A stretch of 64,000 nt of DNA from positions 2,046,001-2,110,000 of the forward strand of contig NZ_LR134269.1 in assembly GCF_900636385.1 (NCBI RefSeq), read 5' to 3'. The DNA is from Staphylococcus warneri. GTDB taxonomy: Bacteria; Bacillota; Bacilli; Staphylococcales; Staphylococcaceae. Shown here piece by piece: positions 18,949 through 27,507 of this stretch. A program made the translations under genes and the position numbers. The notes beneath the pieces are model-generated. The model saw only the letters and a list, made by a program, of their open reading frames with translations. It was not told the DNA's origin and did no database searches. Within the stretch, counting starts at the first letter, position 1; each line of letters starts with the position of its first letter.

Positions 18949-19449
18949 TTAACGTGCGTTACGATGTTGATTGAGTTCATTTATATCAACAACAACATTA
19001 TCCATACGTTTCGCTGTATCTTTCAATACATTACGAGCCACGTTGTTATTAGGATCTAATTTAAGAATACGTTTTGCAATATCAAAGGCCTTTTTATCAG
19101 AGATAACAGGCTCTGGAATTGCATGTAGTAATAGCATTTGTAATAAGCTTTTAACTTCATTTCCGTCAGTTATTTTTATGGATGAATCTGCATGATAATA
19201 CGCAGAATGTAAAGCACCTTCATAGTCACTTAGTGGATAAACAAGTAATAAGAATGCTAAGTCATGCAATTCTGCTGTCTCTTCCACTTTCATCATGTCT
19301 AAAATACAAGTATAAAACATCATACTTTCTACTTCATGAGCACTTGAAATATATGCTTCTTCAAATTCCATAAAATCTGTTTCGGACATCAATTGTCTTA
19401 CTAAATCAAACTCGCCATTCAATACATGTTTCTTTATAAGATGTTGCAT
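18949..19449 (-). CDS. Conserved hypothetical, TPR-like helical protein
   Basis: A 166-residue acidic, helix-rich cytosolic protein with no signal peptide. The C-terminal part (SDKKAFDIAKRILKLDPNNN and the following helix) looks like a tetratricopeptide-type repeat, and the middle is leucine-rich. It has a good AGGAGG site. The same position in S. aureus, between the dha genes and the YkvI-type gene, holds a hypothetical protein. I do not recognise a function; a protein-interaction role is only an inference from the helical repeat look. Confidence 0.75.
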   Translation of the reverse strand: MQHLIKKHVLNGEFDLVRQLMSETDFMEFEEAYISSAHEVESMMFYTCILDMMKVEETAELHDLAFLLLVYPLSDYEGALHSAYYHADSSIKITDGNEVKSLLQMLLLHAIPEPVISDKKAFDIAKRILKLDPNNNVARNVLKDTAKRMDNVVVDINELNQHRNAR

Positions 19450-19552
19450 GGCAATGTCCTCCTATTAGCCAGATTTTATCGTACATTTAATATTAATCAT
19501 ATCACAGATATCCTTAACTTTCATTTCAAAAAATCAATTTAAGCTTAATTAA

Positions 19553-19924
19553 TCATTTATTATTAAAAGTTGTTTGTTTAACTTCTTCTATAGCGTCCGC
19601 CAAATTGCCACCTATTGATAATTTAACTGCGGCTGTAAAACTACCTTCTACAATAGGTGCATCCACTTTAACGATTTTATAATTCCCGTCATACATATCA
19701 ATAGCCATATCAATATTCATTTCGGATGAACCTATATCATAAAAACACATGGCATCATCTTCTAAATCATTGATTAACTGTTGAACTGTCTCAAACGATG
19801 TACCAATATCACCATTCACACCGCCGTTAGCAACGACATTAACATCCGGTGCCATTTGCTGTAATAATGCTTTCGTACCATTTGCTATTTGTTCACTATG
19901 ACTGATAATTACAAGTGTTGTCAT
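19553..19924 (-). CDS. dhaM: Dihydroxyacetone kinase phosphotransfer subunit DhaM
   Basis: A 123-residue EIIA-mannose-type domain. The phosphorylated residue is expected to be His9 in VIISHSEQIANG. It accepts phosphate from the PTS protein HPr and passes it to the ADP bound in DhaL. The length is that of a single-domain DhaM, without the HPr and EI extensions of E. coli. It overlaps the dhaL stop by one base at 19924. It completes the dhaK-dhaL-dhaM operon. Confidence 0.9.
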   Translation of the reverse strand: MTTLVIISHSEQIANGTKALLQQMAPDVNVVANGGVNGDIGTSFETVQQLINDLEDDAMCFYDIGSSEMNIDMAIDMYDGNYKIVKVDAPIVEGSFTAAVKLSIGGNLADAIEEVKQTTFNNK

Positions 19925-20502
19925 TAAGCCTCATCTCCTATAAGTGCATGTAATACATAAACCATACTTTGTGCGCCTGGATCCATATAACCTTTAGACG
20001 CTTCTTTAAAGTATGATGCACGCCCTTTCGTTGCTACCATATCTACAGTTTCTTCTGCAAAGCTTTGTAGACGATTTAAATCAACTTGTTCACCTTTTTT
20101 GACCGCTTCATAAGCACGGGCAATAACATCATACATGGTCTTTTCATTAAGTTCTACCTTACCACGTTTAGCAATTGCCTCTGCAAATGTTTCAAGTAAC
20201 TCTACTAAATTATTATGATCAATGTCATCTTTTACAACTTCAGCCATTTTCACAAAGCTAAAACCATATAATGGTCCTGAAGCACCTCCAATGTTTGACA
20301 TCAGACACATACCTGTCGATTTAAATACACTTTGCATTGAACTATCATCTATTTTATCTTTTAAACTCTCAAAACCTCTTAACATGTTAACACCATGATC
20401 GCCATCTCCAATAGCTCTATCAAGTTCAGTTAATGAATCTTCTTGTTCTTTAAATGTAGTCTCTAAATCCAATAATTGTTGTTTCATCTTTTGGATATCC
20501 AT
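19924..20502 (-). CDS. dhaL: Dihydroxyacetone kinase ADP-binding subunit DhaL
   Basis: A 192-residue DAK2 domain. The metal and nucleotide motifs are clear: LDRAIGDGDHGVNML near residue 25, which holds Mg-coordinating Asp residues, GGASGPLYG near 73, and a final SKGYMDPGAQS. DhaL holds ADP permanently as a phospho-carrier and phosphorylates dihydroxyacetone bound to DhaK. It lies 30 bases after dhaK and one base overlaps dhaM, so expression is coupled. Confidence 0.92.
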   Translation of the reverse strand: MDIQKMKQQLLDLETTFKEQEDSLTELDRAIGDGDHGVNMLRGFESLKDKIDDSSMQSVFKSTGMCLMSNIGGASGPLYGFSFVKMAEVVKDDIDHNNLVELLETFAEAIAKRGKVELNEKTMYDVIARAYEAVKKGEQVDLNRLQSFAEETVDMVATKGRASYFKEASKGYMDPGAQSMVYVLHALIGDEA

Positions 20503-20532
20503 TATGATTCTCCTTTCATGTATATTTATTCA

Positions 20533-21501
20533 TTAAATATTAAAATATCTACTCGTCGTTGGCGCTAGTAATGCTTTTAGAAGTATTTCTGAATACGGTA
20601 TGACTGTAATTGAAAATCCTTGCATGTCTAATGATGTCATAAAATCGCCTACATACCAATGTTTGACAGTGATATCATGCGCATCAAAATATTGTTTAAT
20701 ATAAGACGTGGCAATTGTAAGCTCTGATAAAGGTGTACCACCCATACCATTTACCATCACGAGTATTTCTTTACTATTAACTTCTTGTAATAATGTATCG
20801 CCTAATCGTGTCACTATCTGATCTATTGGTTCCATTTGTTGACGCTGTAATCCTTTTTCACCATGAATACCAATACCAATTTCAATATCATTTTCATCAA
20901 TATCAAAGCCATACTTTCCAGTTGTAGGTACCATAGGTGGTGTTAATGCCATACCAATACTTTTAATTGTAGGTAAAATCTCTTCTACTTTAGATTGAAT
21001 TTCTGTTAAAGATAGACCTTTATCGGCTAAAAATCCGGCAAACTTATGAACGAAAACTGTTCCGGCTACACCACGTCTTTGTTCAATATCAGAAACGGCA
21101 ACATCATCTTTCACTACTACCATAGCAGCATTGATACCTTCCATTTCTGCCATTTCTTGTGCCATTTCAAAATTCATGACGTCTCCAGCATAATTTTTAA
21201 CGATGAGTAGTACGCCTTCACCATTGTCTACAGCTTTAATGGCCTCTAAAATTTTATCGGGAGTTGGTGAGGTAAATACTTCACCACAAACTGCAGCATC
21301 TAACATACCCTGAGCAACATAGCCTGCATGAGCTGGTTCATGACCACTCCCACCACCTGATACTAAAGCTACACCAGTTGTTTTTTTATCTTTTTTTACA
21401 ACGACAGTGTCATTGATAACTTCTAATTCTGGATGAGCAATTTTTATACCTTCGAGCATATCATTTAAAAATTGTTGTTTATCTTTAATTAGTTTTTTCA
21501 T
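20533..21501 (-). CDS. dhaK: Dihydroxyacetone kinase substrate-binding subunit DhaK
   Basis: A 322-residue DAK1 domain. Dihydroxyacetone is bound covalently as a hemiaminal by His213 (IGIGIHGEKG), assisted by GGGSGHEPAH (residues 49-58, His54) and Asp107 in NYAGDVMNF. The product is dihydroxyacetone phosphate for glycolysis. It is the first gene of dhaKLM. The same operon precedes fhu on this strand in S. aureus. I saw no adjacent DhaS or DhaR regulator. Confidence 0.93.
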   Translation of the reverse strand: MKKLIKDKQQFLNDMLEGIKIAHPELEVINDTVVVKKDKKTTGVALVSGGGSGHEPAHAGYVAQGMLDAAVCGEVFTSPTPDKILEAIKAVDNGEGVLLIVKNYAGDVMNFEMAQEMAEMEGINAAMVVVKDDVAVSDIEQRRGVAGTVFVHKFAGFLADKGLSLTEIQSKVEEILPTIKSIGMALTPPMVPTTGKYGFDIDENDIEIGIGIHGEKGLQRQQMEPIDQIVTRLGDTLLQEVNSKEILVMVNGMGGTPLSELTIATSYIKQYFDAHDITVKHWYVGDFMTSLDMQGFSITVIPYSEILLKALLAPTTSRYFNI

Positions 21502-21577
21502 AGTTAGCCCTCCTTATTTATCCACTTTCATTATAAAGCATCGACATAAGAAAGCGTTAACAATTATATATATAATT

Positions 21578-21606
21578 AAAGTGACATGTAACGCACATGC
21601 CACTTT
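21578..21606 (-). terminator. Hairpin downstream of fhuG
   Basis: The arms AAAGTGACATGT (21578-21589) and ACATGCCACTTT (21595-21606) form a 12-bp stem with one mismatch. Only a weak U-tract follows on the minus strand. It probably ends fhuCBG transcription before dhaK. Confidence 0.65.
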
Positions 21607-21617
21607 ATTTACATATT

Positions 21618-22634
21618 TTATACATTTTTGGTTTTGTACATGAGATATAGGAAGTAAGGGGCACCAATAATTGCAACGATGATACCTGCTGGTACGCCTG
21701 TAGGTTCTAAAATTACCTTGCCTAATGTATCTGAGAACACTAATAAAAATGCCCCAACAAGCACTGCTATTGGTAAAAACAACTGATGGCGTGGCCCCAC
21801 AATACGTTTAGCAATATGCGGCCCCATCAATCCTATAAAGGAAATTGAACCTGCTACTGCAACTGCTACTGACGATAGTACTACTGCTACAAAGAATAAT
21901 ACCATGCGTTCTTTACCGACCTTAACACCTAAACCTTTAGCTACATGCTCATGTGTATTGATAATGTTCAATTCATTAGATTTATAAAATAAATATGGCA
22001 GTATGATGATGATCCATGGTAAAAATGCAATCACAAATATCCATTCATCTCCCCAGATATTACCTGCAAACCATGTTGCTATAAATTCCGATTGATCTTT
22101 GTCGAATTTAGACATTAATGTTATTGAACCACCATATAAAGCAGTCTGCATACCTACACCTATTAAGACCATACTAGATGGTGTAACACCATGTCTTTGA
22201 TTGACACTAAACATAAAAATAATTAAAGCTGTCGCTACACCACCAATGACGCTAATGATTGGTAAAACGTAAACAAAATTATCTGGTTTAATCTGACCAA
22301 TTGTGATGAATAATGCTATTGCGAAACCACCACCAGCGTTAATACCTAGTATGCCTGGTTCTGCAATTGGGTTTTTAGTAACACTTTGTACAATCGCACC
22401 ACTCATACTTAATGCTGCACCAGCAAGAATAGTGATTAGCATACGTGGTAATCTAAAGTCGACTAAAATTAGTGTGTCTGTATAATCACCCTGACCGGTC
22501 AAAATTTGGAAAAATCGACTTACAGGGATGTTATATTCACCAGAAGCGATACTCCATGTACACGCTAAGAAGACGAGCACTGCAAATATCACAAATGTAA
22601 TGATTTGTTTACGTCGTAATTTACTATCTATCAT
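21618..22634 (-). CDS. fhuG: Ferrichrome/hydroxamate ABC permease FhuG
   Basis: A 338-residue FecCD-family permease with about nine to ten membrane helices. Motifs include DFRLPRMLITILAGAALSMSGAIVQ near residue 57-80 (split here as DFRLPRML and GAALSMSG), NPIAEPGILGINAGGG, and the ATPase-coupling loop region GLMGPHIAKRIVGPRH near 270. It forms the membrane channel with FhuB for import of iron(III)-hydroxamate siderophores. It overlaps fhuB by four bases (ATGA). It is the last gene of the Fur-controlled fhuCBG operon. Confidence 0.9.
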   Translation of the reverse strand: MIDSKLRRKQIITFVIFAVLVFLACTWSIASGEYNIPVSRFFQILTGQGDYTDTLILVDFRLPRMLITILAGAALSMSGAIVQSVTKNPIAEPGILGINAGGGFAIALFITIGQIKPDNFVYVLPIISVIGGVATALIIFMFSVNQRHGVTPSSMVLIGVGMQTALYGGSITLMSKFDKDQSEFIATWFAGNIWGDEWIFVIAFLPWIIIILPYLFYKSNELNIINTHEHVAKGLGVKVGKERMVLFFVAVVLSSVAVAVAGSISFIGLMGPHIAKRIVGPRHQLFLPIAVLVGAFLLVFSDTLGKVILEPTGVPAGIIVAIIGAPYFLYLMYKTKNV

Positions 22635-23635
22635 ATTGAGCGTCCTCCTTTTTTAACTAAGTATAAAAAGTAAGGAACGCCAATAAATGAAATAATCGCA
22701 CCCACTGGCGCGTCTCCTAAATATCTAGCCAACATATCAGCTACTAACATTAATATTCCACCTAAAATGGCTGTTAGAGGTAACACTTTTGAATAATCCG
22801 TTCCTATGATAAATCGAACAATATGTGGCACCATTAATCCAACGAATGCAATTTGACCTACCATCGATACTGCTACCCCAGCTAGCACCATTGCTAAGAC
22901 TAATATGACAACTCTAATCATGGTAACATTCTGTCCTAGCCCTTTGGCTAAAGATTCACCTAAATTCAATATGGTTAATTGTCTACTCATTGCGAGAATA
23001 ACCACCAATGTCACAATAATGATTGGTCCAGTCCAAATAATTTGAGGCCAAGTTGTTCCTGATACACCACCAGCACTCCAAAATGTTAAAGATTGATTTA
23101 ATCTAAAGATAAGCGCAACACCTTGGCTTAATGCCGTTAACATGGCACTAACAGCTGCTCCGGCTAAAATAATACGCATCGGATTGAAACCATCTTTTCT
23201 TGAGCGACCAATCATTAACACAATCGAACCGCCTAACAATGCACCGAGAAATCCAGCTACCATAAGTAATGTAAAAGGTGCCTCTGGATAAAAAGCATAG
23301 GTTATGGCCAAACCAAATGACGCACCAGAATTGAGTCCAATTAAACTTGGATCCGCCAAACTATTTTTCGTGACACCTTGAATAACCGCACCAGCAACTG
23401 ATAATGCCATGCCTACTAAAATAGCACCTAAATCTCTAGGAATTCTAATTTCACTAATCACATTATGCTGTTGATTTTTTGGATTATAATTGAAAATTGC
23501 ATCTATAATAGTGGGTATATCTATTTTTGCATCTCCAAATAAAATAGATAAAAATAGTGCTATTGCTAGCACTATTATTCCACCTATCAAATAAGACACA
23601 AATTTCATATAACCGCTTTGCCTTGGTTTTGACAT
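22631..23635 (-). CDS. fhuB: Ferrichrome/hydroxamate ABC permease FhuB
   Basis: A 334-residue FecCD-family permease paralogous to FhuG, with ISEIRIPRDLGAILVGMALS near residue 60, NSLADPSLIGLNSGAS near 90 and the coupling segment VGLMVPHIVRFIIGTDY near 266. With FhuG it makes the heterodimeric channel energised by FhuC. It lies 42 bases after fhuC. The ferrichrome-binding lipoproteins FhuD1/D2 are encoded elsewhere in staphylococci and are not in this window. Confidence 0.9.
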   Translation of the reverse strand: MSKPRQSGYMKFVSYLIGGIIVLAIALFLSILFGDAKIDIPTIIDAIFNYNPKNQQHNVISEIRIPRDLGAILVGMALSVAGAVIQGVTKNSLADPSLIGLNSGASFGLAITYAFYPEAPFTLLMVAGFLGALLGGSIVLMIGRSRKDGFNPMRIILAGAAVSAMLTALSQGVALIFRLNQSLTFWSAGGVSGTTWPQIIWTGPIIIVTLVVILAMSRQLTILNLGESLAKGLGQNVTMIRVVILVLAMVLAGVAVSMVGQIAFVGLMVPHIVRFIIGTDYSKVLPLTAILGGILMLVADMLARYLGDAPVGAIISFIGVPYFLYLVKKGGRSI

Positions 23636-23677
23636 GATATCTTTACCTTTTCTATATATTTTAAATAATCATACAAT

Positions 23678-24478
23678 TTATGAAGAATATGCCTTTTGAC
23701 ATAAATCATAAGTCACTAATAAAGGTTTACCAGTTCTAGGATCTTCACTTAACACAACATCTATATTAAATACACGTTCTAAAATATCTTGTGTTAACAC
23801 TTCATTTGTTTCACCATTTGCTACAATGTCACCATCTTTCATAGCAATTAGATGATCTGAGAATCGAATAGCTTGATTGATATCATGTAATACCATAATA
23901 ATCGTACAACCTTGTTCTTGATTTAATTTTTGTACTAATTCTAAGATTTCTAATTGATGGCATATATCTAAATATGTGGTTGGTTCATCTAAAAAGATAA
24001 TATCTGTACGTTGAGCCAATGCCATTGCAATCCAGACACGTTGTCTTTGACCACCACTTAAATCGTTGATTGAACGGTGTCTAAATTCAAACGTACCTGT
24101 CACTTCTAGCGCCCAATTAATTTCTTTTTTATCTTCATCTGATAAACGCCCAAATCCTTTTTGATGAGGAAATCGGCCATAAGATACTAATTCACCAACA
24201 GTTAAACCATCAGCCACTTCTGGGGACTGTGGTAAAATCGCAATTTTCTTAGCAATTTCTTTCGTAGATTGTGTGTGGATACTCTCTCCGTCTAAATTAA
24301 TCGTACCATCTTTTACAGATAACAAACGAGACAATGCTTTAAGTAAGGTAGACTTACCGCACCCATTGGGTCCAATAATTGAAGTTACTTTGCCATCTGG
24401 AATTTCCACATCTAAATGATTAATAATCGTCGTATCACCATAACCTATTGTTACTTGTTCACCGTTTAAACGACTCAT
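23678..24478 (-). CDS. fhuC: Iron-siderophore ABC ATPase FhuC
   Basis: A 266-residue ABC ATPase with Walker A GPNGCGKST (about 37-45), signature DLSGGQRQRVWIAMA, Walker B IIFLDEPTTYLD and switch His in MVLHDINQA. This is the FecE/BtuD-type subgroup. In S. aureus FhuC energises FhuBG and also siderophore and heme importers that lack their own ATPase, which may apply to the permease and binding protein at 59-61 kb here. A Fur box lies about 90 bases upstream. Confidence 0.92.
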   Translation of the reverse strand: MSRLNGEQVTIGYGDTTIINHLDVEIPDGKVTSIIGPNGCGKSTLLKALSRLLSVKDGTINLDGESIHTQSTKEIAKKIAILPQSPEVADGLTVGELVSYGRFPHQKGFGRLSDEDKKEINWALEVTGTFEFRHRSINDLSGGQRQRVWIAMALAQRTDIIFLDEPTTYLDICHQLEILELVQKLNQEQGCTIIMVLHDINQAIRFSDHLIAMKDGDIVANGETNEVLTQDILERVFNIDVVLSEDPRTGKPLLVTYDLCQKAYSS

Positions 24479-24564
24479 AATTCCCCTACTTTCTTATTTA
24501 CTATATCTATATCGAAAACATAACTGTAATTAAATATGTTATTTATTAAATTTATCATTGTAAT

Positions 24565-24579
24565 TGATAATCATTATCA
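24565..24579 (-). promoter_or_regulatory. Fur box of fhuCBG
   Basis: TGATAATCATTATCA is a perfect 15-bp palindrome (7-1-7) that matches the core of the Fur consensus GATAATGATAATCATTATC. It lies about 87 bases before the fhuC start. Confidence 0.88.
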
Positions 24580-24657
24580 CAGGAGTCATTATAACATCTT
24601 TCACATATATTGACTAATAAATTTCATTCATTTTCTCATTTTTAAAGCATTAAAATA

Positions 24658-24694
24658 GCCGTTCTAAGTTAACAAATTTGCTACTTAAAACGGC
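24658..24694 (-). terminator. Terminator of the YitT-family gene
   Basis: The arms GCCGTTCTAAGT (24658-24669) and ACTTAAAACGGC (24683-24694) form a hairpin with a short U-tract on the minus strand. Confidence 0.7.
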
Positions 24695-24710
24695 ATATGG
24701 ATAACATCAT

Positions 24711-25544
24711 TTATTCATCTATAAGGAATCCATTTCCATAAACATCTCTCACATCATGAATGACTAGAAATGCTTGATTATCAATATTTCTAATAATCTT
24801 TTTAGCTCGTGACACTTGCGTCTTCGTAATTACGACATAAAGGACATCTTTTTCTTCTCTAGTATAATAGCCATGTCCATTCAATATGGTTAATCCGCGC
24901 CCTACTTGTTCATCTATGGCTTTAGCCACTTCATCTGGTTTACTTGAAATAATTGTCATCGCTTTCTTTGTATTTAAACCTTCGATTACAAATTCCATCA
25001 CTTTCGTTCCTATATATAATGAAATGACGGTAACTAATGCACGATCTAATGAAATCACAGTTAATGAAATCACTACAACAATCAAATCGAAGAAGAGAAG
25101 TGCATAAGGTGTACTCACATCTAAATACTTATGTGCAATTCTAGCTAAAATGGTAGTTCCTGCAGTAGTACCACCTGCTAATACAATGACACCAATACCT
25201 AACCCTACACTTGTTCCGCCAAATACTGCATTAACAATGACATTTCCTGTTTCAACATGCCAAGATTCTGTCAAACTTAAAAATACTGAAATAAGGACAG
25301 TTGCTACAATGGTTAAATACATACTACGCTTACTTAAAAATTTATATCCTACTGCAATTAAAACAGCATTGACTACAAAGTTAGTAATAGCTGGTGATAA
25401 GTGAAAGGCATAGTACAATACAATAGCTAGACCTGTTACCCCACCTTCACCTAAATTACCTGAAATAATGAATGCATTAACACCCGCTGAAAAAATAAAC
25501 GAACCAATAATGACTAATATTAAATCTCGTATTAATCTGTTCAA
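24711..25544 (-). CDS. YitT family membrane protein (DUF161 + DUF2179)
   Basis: A 277-residue protein with five to six membrane helices in the N-terminal two thirds (YitT/DUF161, glycine-rich motifs NLGEGGVTGLAIV and FGGTSVGLGIGVIVLAGG) and a cytosolic DUF2179 domain at about 190-277 (GRGLTILNGHGYY, VLYVVITKTQVSRAKKII). It may be a transporter whose soluble domain senses a ligand, but no function is established. It uses a TTG start behind AAAGGGATGTGG. It has a terminator and appears monocistronic. Confidence 0.8.
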   Translation of the reverse strand: MNRLIRDLILVIIGSFIFSAGVNAFIISGNLGEGGVTGLAIVLYYAFHLSPAITNFVVNAVLIAVGYKFLSKRSMYLTIVATVLISVFLSLTESWHVETGNVIVNAVFGGTSVGLGIGVIVLAGGTTAGTTILARIAHKYLDVSTPYALLFFDLIVVVISLTVISLDRALVTVISLYIGTKVMEFVIEGLNTKKAMTIISSKPDEVAKAIDEQVGRGLTILNGHGYYTREEKDVLYVVITKTQVSRAKKIIRNIDNQAFLVIHDVRDVYGNGFLIDE

Positions 25545-25750
25545 GCAACCACATCCCTTTATTTATTTTTTATGATTAACAAAATGTTAGCACACGCATG
25601 TAGACCCCCACAACACCGCTAGAGTAAATAATTCATATTTTTGAAATATTTTGATTACCCGTTATTCAACTAATCAATGAATCATCTCTAATGCAATAGT
25701 AGGTTTAACATAAGAAGGATAAAATAATTTTAAATTTTCAGAATTTTTAA

Positions 25751-25779
25751 TTTACTTATAGCTTTCGGTTTGCTATAAT
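25751..25779 (+). promoter_or_regulatory. Sigma-A promoter of the candidate small RNA
   Basis: TTTACT (25751-25756), a 17-base spacer, and an extended -10 TGCTATAAT (25771-25779) fit a sigma-A promoter well. Transcription would start near 25786, with no coding gene downstream on this strand. Confidence 0.7.
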
Positions 25780-25785
25780 AATGTT

Positions 25786-25957
25786 AACTTCTTAACAAAA
25801 GAAGTTATCTCCTTTGTGTTGTTTATAGTAACAAAACAAATTTTGCTCGAAGTACTGTAACTGTACCTAGTCCTTACCGTTACAAGTACATTAATATTCA
25901 TTTCCCATAAAAGCCAAGTATAACAAGTGTCTCCTCACTTACTATACTTGGTTTTTA
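25786..25957 (+). ncRNA. Candidate small regulatory RNA, three or four stems
   Basis: A roughly 170-nt transcript is predicted from the promoter above to a strong terminator. Stem 1 is TAACTTC/GAAGTTA (25785-25807); a short CAAAA/TTTTG stem follows. Stem 3 is GTACTGTAAC (25852-25861) against GTTACAAGTAC (25879-25889), with loop TGTACCTAGTCCTTACC. The terminator stem is CCAAGTATA-AC-AAGTG (25914-25929) against CACTT-AC-TATACTTGG (25936-25951), loop TCTCCT, then TTTTT. UCUCC-type stretches occur at 25808-25812 and in the terminator loop, as in staphylococcal small RNAs that block ribosome sites. There is no open frame with a ribosome site. The name and targets are unknown to me. Confidence 0.65.
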
Positions 25958-25983
25958 TTATGCTTAATCTTTCATCATTAAAA

Positions 25984-26026
25984 ACACCTCCTATTGCTAG
26001 AAAAAGATTTTAGCAATAGGAGGTGT
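25984..26026 (-). terminator. Terminator of nupC
   Basis: The perfect 16-bp arms ACACCTCCTATTGCTA (25984-25999) and TAGCAATAGGAGGTGT (26011-26026) are followed on the minus strand by a U-tract. Confidence 0.9.
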
Positions 26027-26041
26027 ACATCAATTTTTAAT

Positions 26042-27271
26042 TTACCATGCGAATAAGCCTACAAATGCAGCTGTTAATAATGAAACTAAAATCCCTGCTA
26101 ACAACATCATTGGCACGTACTTAGAAACAAAATCTGCTGTCTTCTTATCTACGATACCTTTTAACGTACCGATAATCATACCAATAGTAGAAAAATTAGC
26201 AAAAGATACTAAGAATGTTGATATCACTGCTTTATGGTGAGGTGAAAGTGTATTAATCGTCTTCGATACTTCACCCATTACGACAAATTCGTTGGTAACG
26301 ATTTTTTTCGCCATTTGTTGTGCAACTAACCAAGCTTCATCCCAAGGTAGACCAAGTAATAATGCAAATGGATACATAAACACACCTAAAATTTGGTCTA
26401 ATCCGAAGCTACCTTTAAGACCCATCAAGTGACCAATACCACCTGTAATTAAGTTAATCAAACGATCTGCTAAATCTGCTAATGCTACGAAACTAATCAC
26501 AAATGCTATGATAATTAATACTAATTTACCTGCAGCTAATACAGAATCACCTAAGAAAGAAAAGAATGGCTGACGCTCTATATCTTGATCTTTAATACTA
26601 TAAATAATATCTTCTTTATCTTCTACTCTAACTGGATTCAAAATTGACGCGACAATAATGGCATTCACGATATTTAAAGGAATCGCAGTTAATACTAATT
26701 CACCTGGAATCATTTGAACATAGGCACCAACAATCGCACCTGAAACAGAACTCATAGACATCATCGCTACTGTTAACACACGCATTTCATTCATGCGTTT
26801 CAATTGTTCGTTAGAAACAGCTAGTGCTTCTGTGTTACCTAAGAACATCATTTCAATACCAAAGAATGACTCAAATTTAGGTTGGCGTGTAATTTTTGCT
26901 AAAACCCAACCAATCGCACCAATTAATTTCGGCAGAATATTAAAGTACATTAAAATATCAAATAACGGTACTACTAATAAAATTGGAAATAGTGCGCTAA
27001 CAGCCATATCCATCTGCTTATTAGAAACAAAGCTATTAAACGCAAATCCTGTACCTGCATTTGCTGATTCAATTACCCAGGAAATACCATTTGCAGCTGC
27101 TTTAATTCCTGATTTCCCCCATGGGAAGTAAATGAAGAACCACGCTAAAAATAAGTTTAAAACGACTAAAATAATAATCGATTTCCATTGTATATCTTTT
27201 CGTGCTCTCGAAAATAATACTGCAATACCTAGGAAAACAATTAACCCAATGATATTAATCAATAAAAACAT
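26042..27271 (-). CDS. nupC: NupC-type nucleoside transporter (CNT family)
   Basis: A 409-residue concentrative nucleoside transporter with about eight to ten helices. CNT signatures are visible: FGIEMMFLGNTEALAVSN near residue 140, SSVSGAIVGAYVQMI near 172, and the C-terminal FANFSTIGMIIGTL near 355. It imports nucleosides with protons or sodium. The ATG has a GGTGGGTG site. The leader of about 120 nt holds a hairpin and a CG-rich palindrome, suggesting regulation before translation. The strong terminator follows. Confidence 0.9.
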   Translation of the reverse strand: MFLLINIIGLIVFLGIAVLFSRARKDIQWKSIIILVVLNLFLAWFFIYFPWGKSGIKAAANGISWVIESANAGTGFAFNSFVSNKQMDMAVSALFPILLVVPLFDILMYFNILPKLIGAIGWVLAKITRQPKFESFFGIEMMFLGNTEALAVSNEQLKRMNEMRVLTVAMMSMSSVSGAIVGAYVQMIPGELVLTAIPLNIVNAIIVASILNPVRVEDKEDIIYSIKDQDIERQPFFSFLGDSVLAAGKLVLIIIAFVISFVALADLADRLINLITGGIGHLMGLKGSFGLDQILGVFMYPFALLLGLPWDEAWLVAQQMAKKIVTNEFVVMGEVSKTINTLSPHHKAVISTFLVSFANFSTIGMIIGTLKGIVDKKTADFVSKYVPMMLLAGILVSLLTAAFVGLFAW

Positions 27272-27301
27272 TTGGCACCCACCTATTTATTTAATTTTCT
27301 A

Positions 27302-27313
27302 ACAACGCGTTGT
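27302..27313. promoter_or_regulatory. CGCG-centred palindrome in the nupC leader
   Basis: ACAACGCGTTGT is a perfect 12-bp palindrome 31 bases before the nupC start, between a likely -10 box (27398-27403 on the minus strand, TATAAT) and the gene. A hairpin ATGGAT/ATCCAT (27352-27366) lies in the same leader. It could be an operator; the regulator is unknown. Confidence 0.4.
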
Positions 27314-27460
27314 ACAAAAGTAACTTATGTATAGATATAAGACTCTATAACATGGATAAAATCCATCCCCAAAAGCAGAGCCCATCTCATTGGCTTAATT
27401 ATACCATTTGTAAAAATGACTTAAAATAACGTTTTTCATTAAATCTTTAAATTATACAAA

Positions 27461-27494
27461 AAAGCACATACACTCATCCAAGCGTATGTGCTTT
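27461..27494 (-). terminator. Terminator of abcA
   Basis: The arms AAAGCACATAC (27461-27471) and GTATGTGCTTT (27484-27494) are perfect; an A-run precedes the left arm and reads as U on the minus strand. Confidence 0.9.
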
Positions 27495-27507
27495 ATATTA
27501 TAAAATT

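Noticed and set aside
27272..27400. Purine riboswitch in the nupC leader
   Set aside because: I could not find the conserved junction and loop sequences of the purine aptamer; only a simple hairpin and a palindrome are evident.
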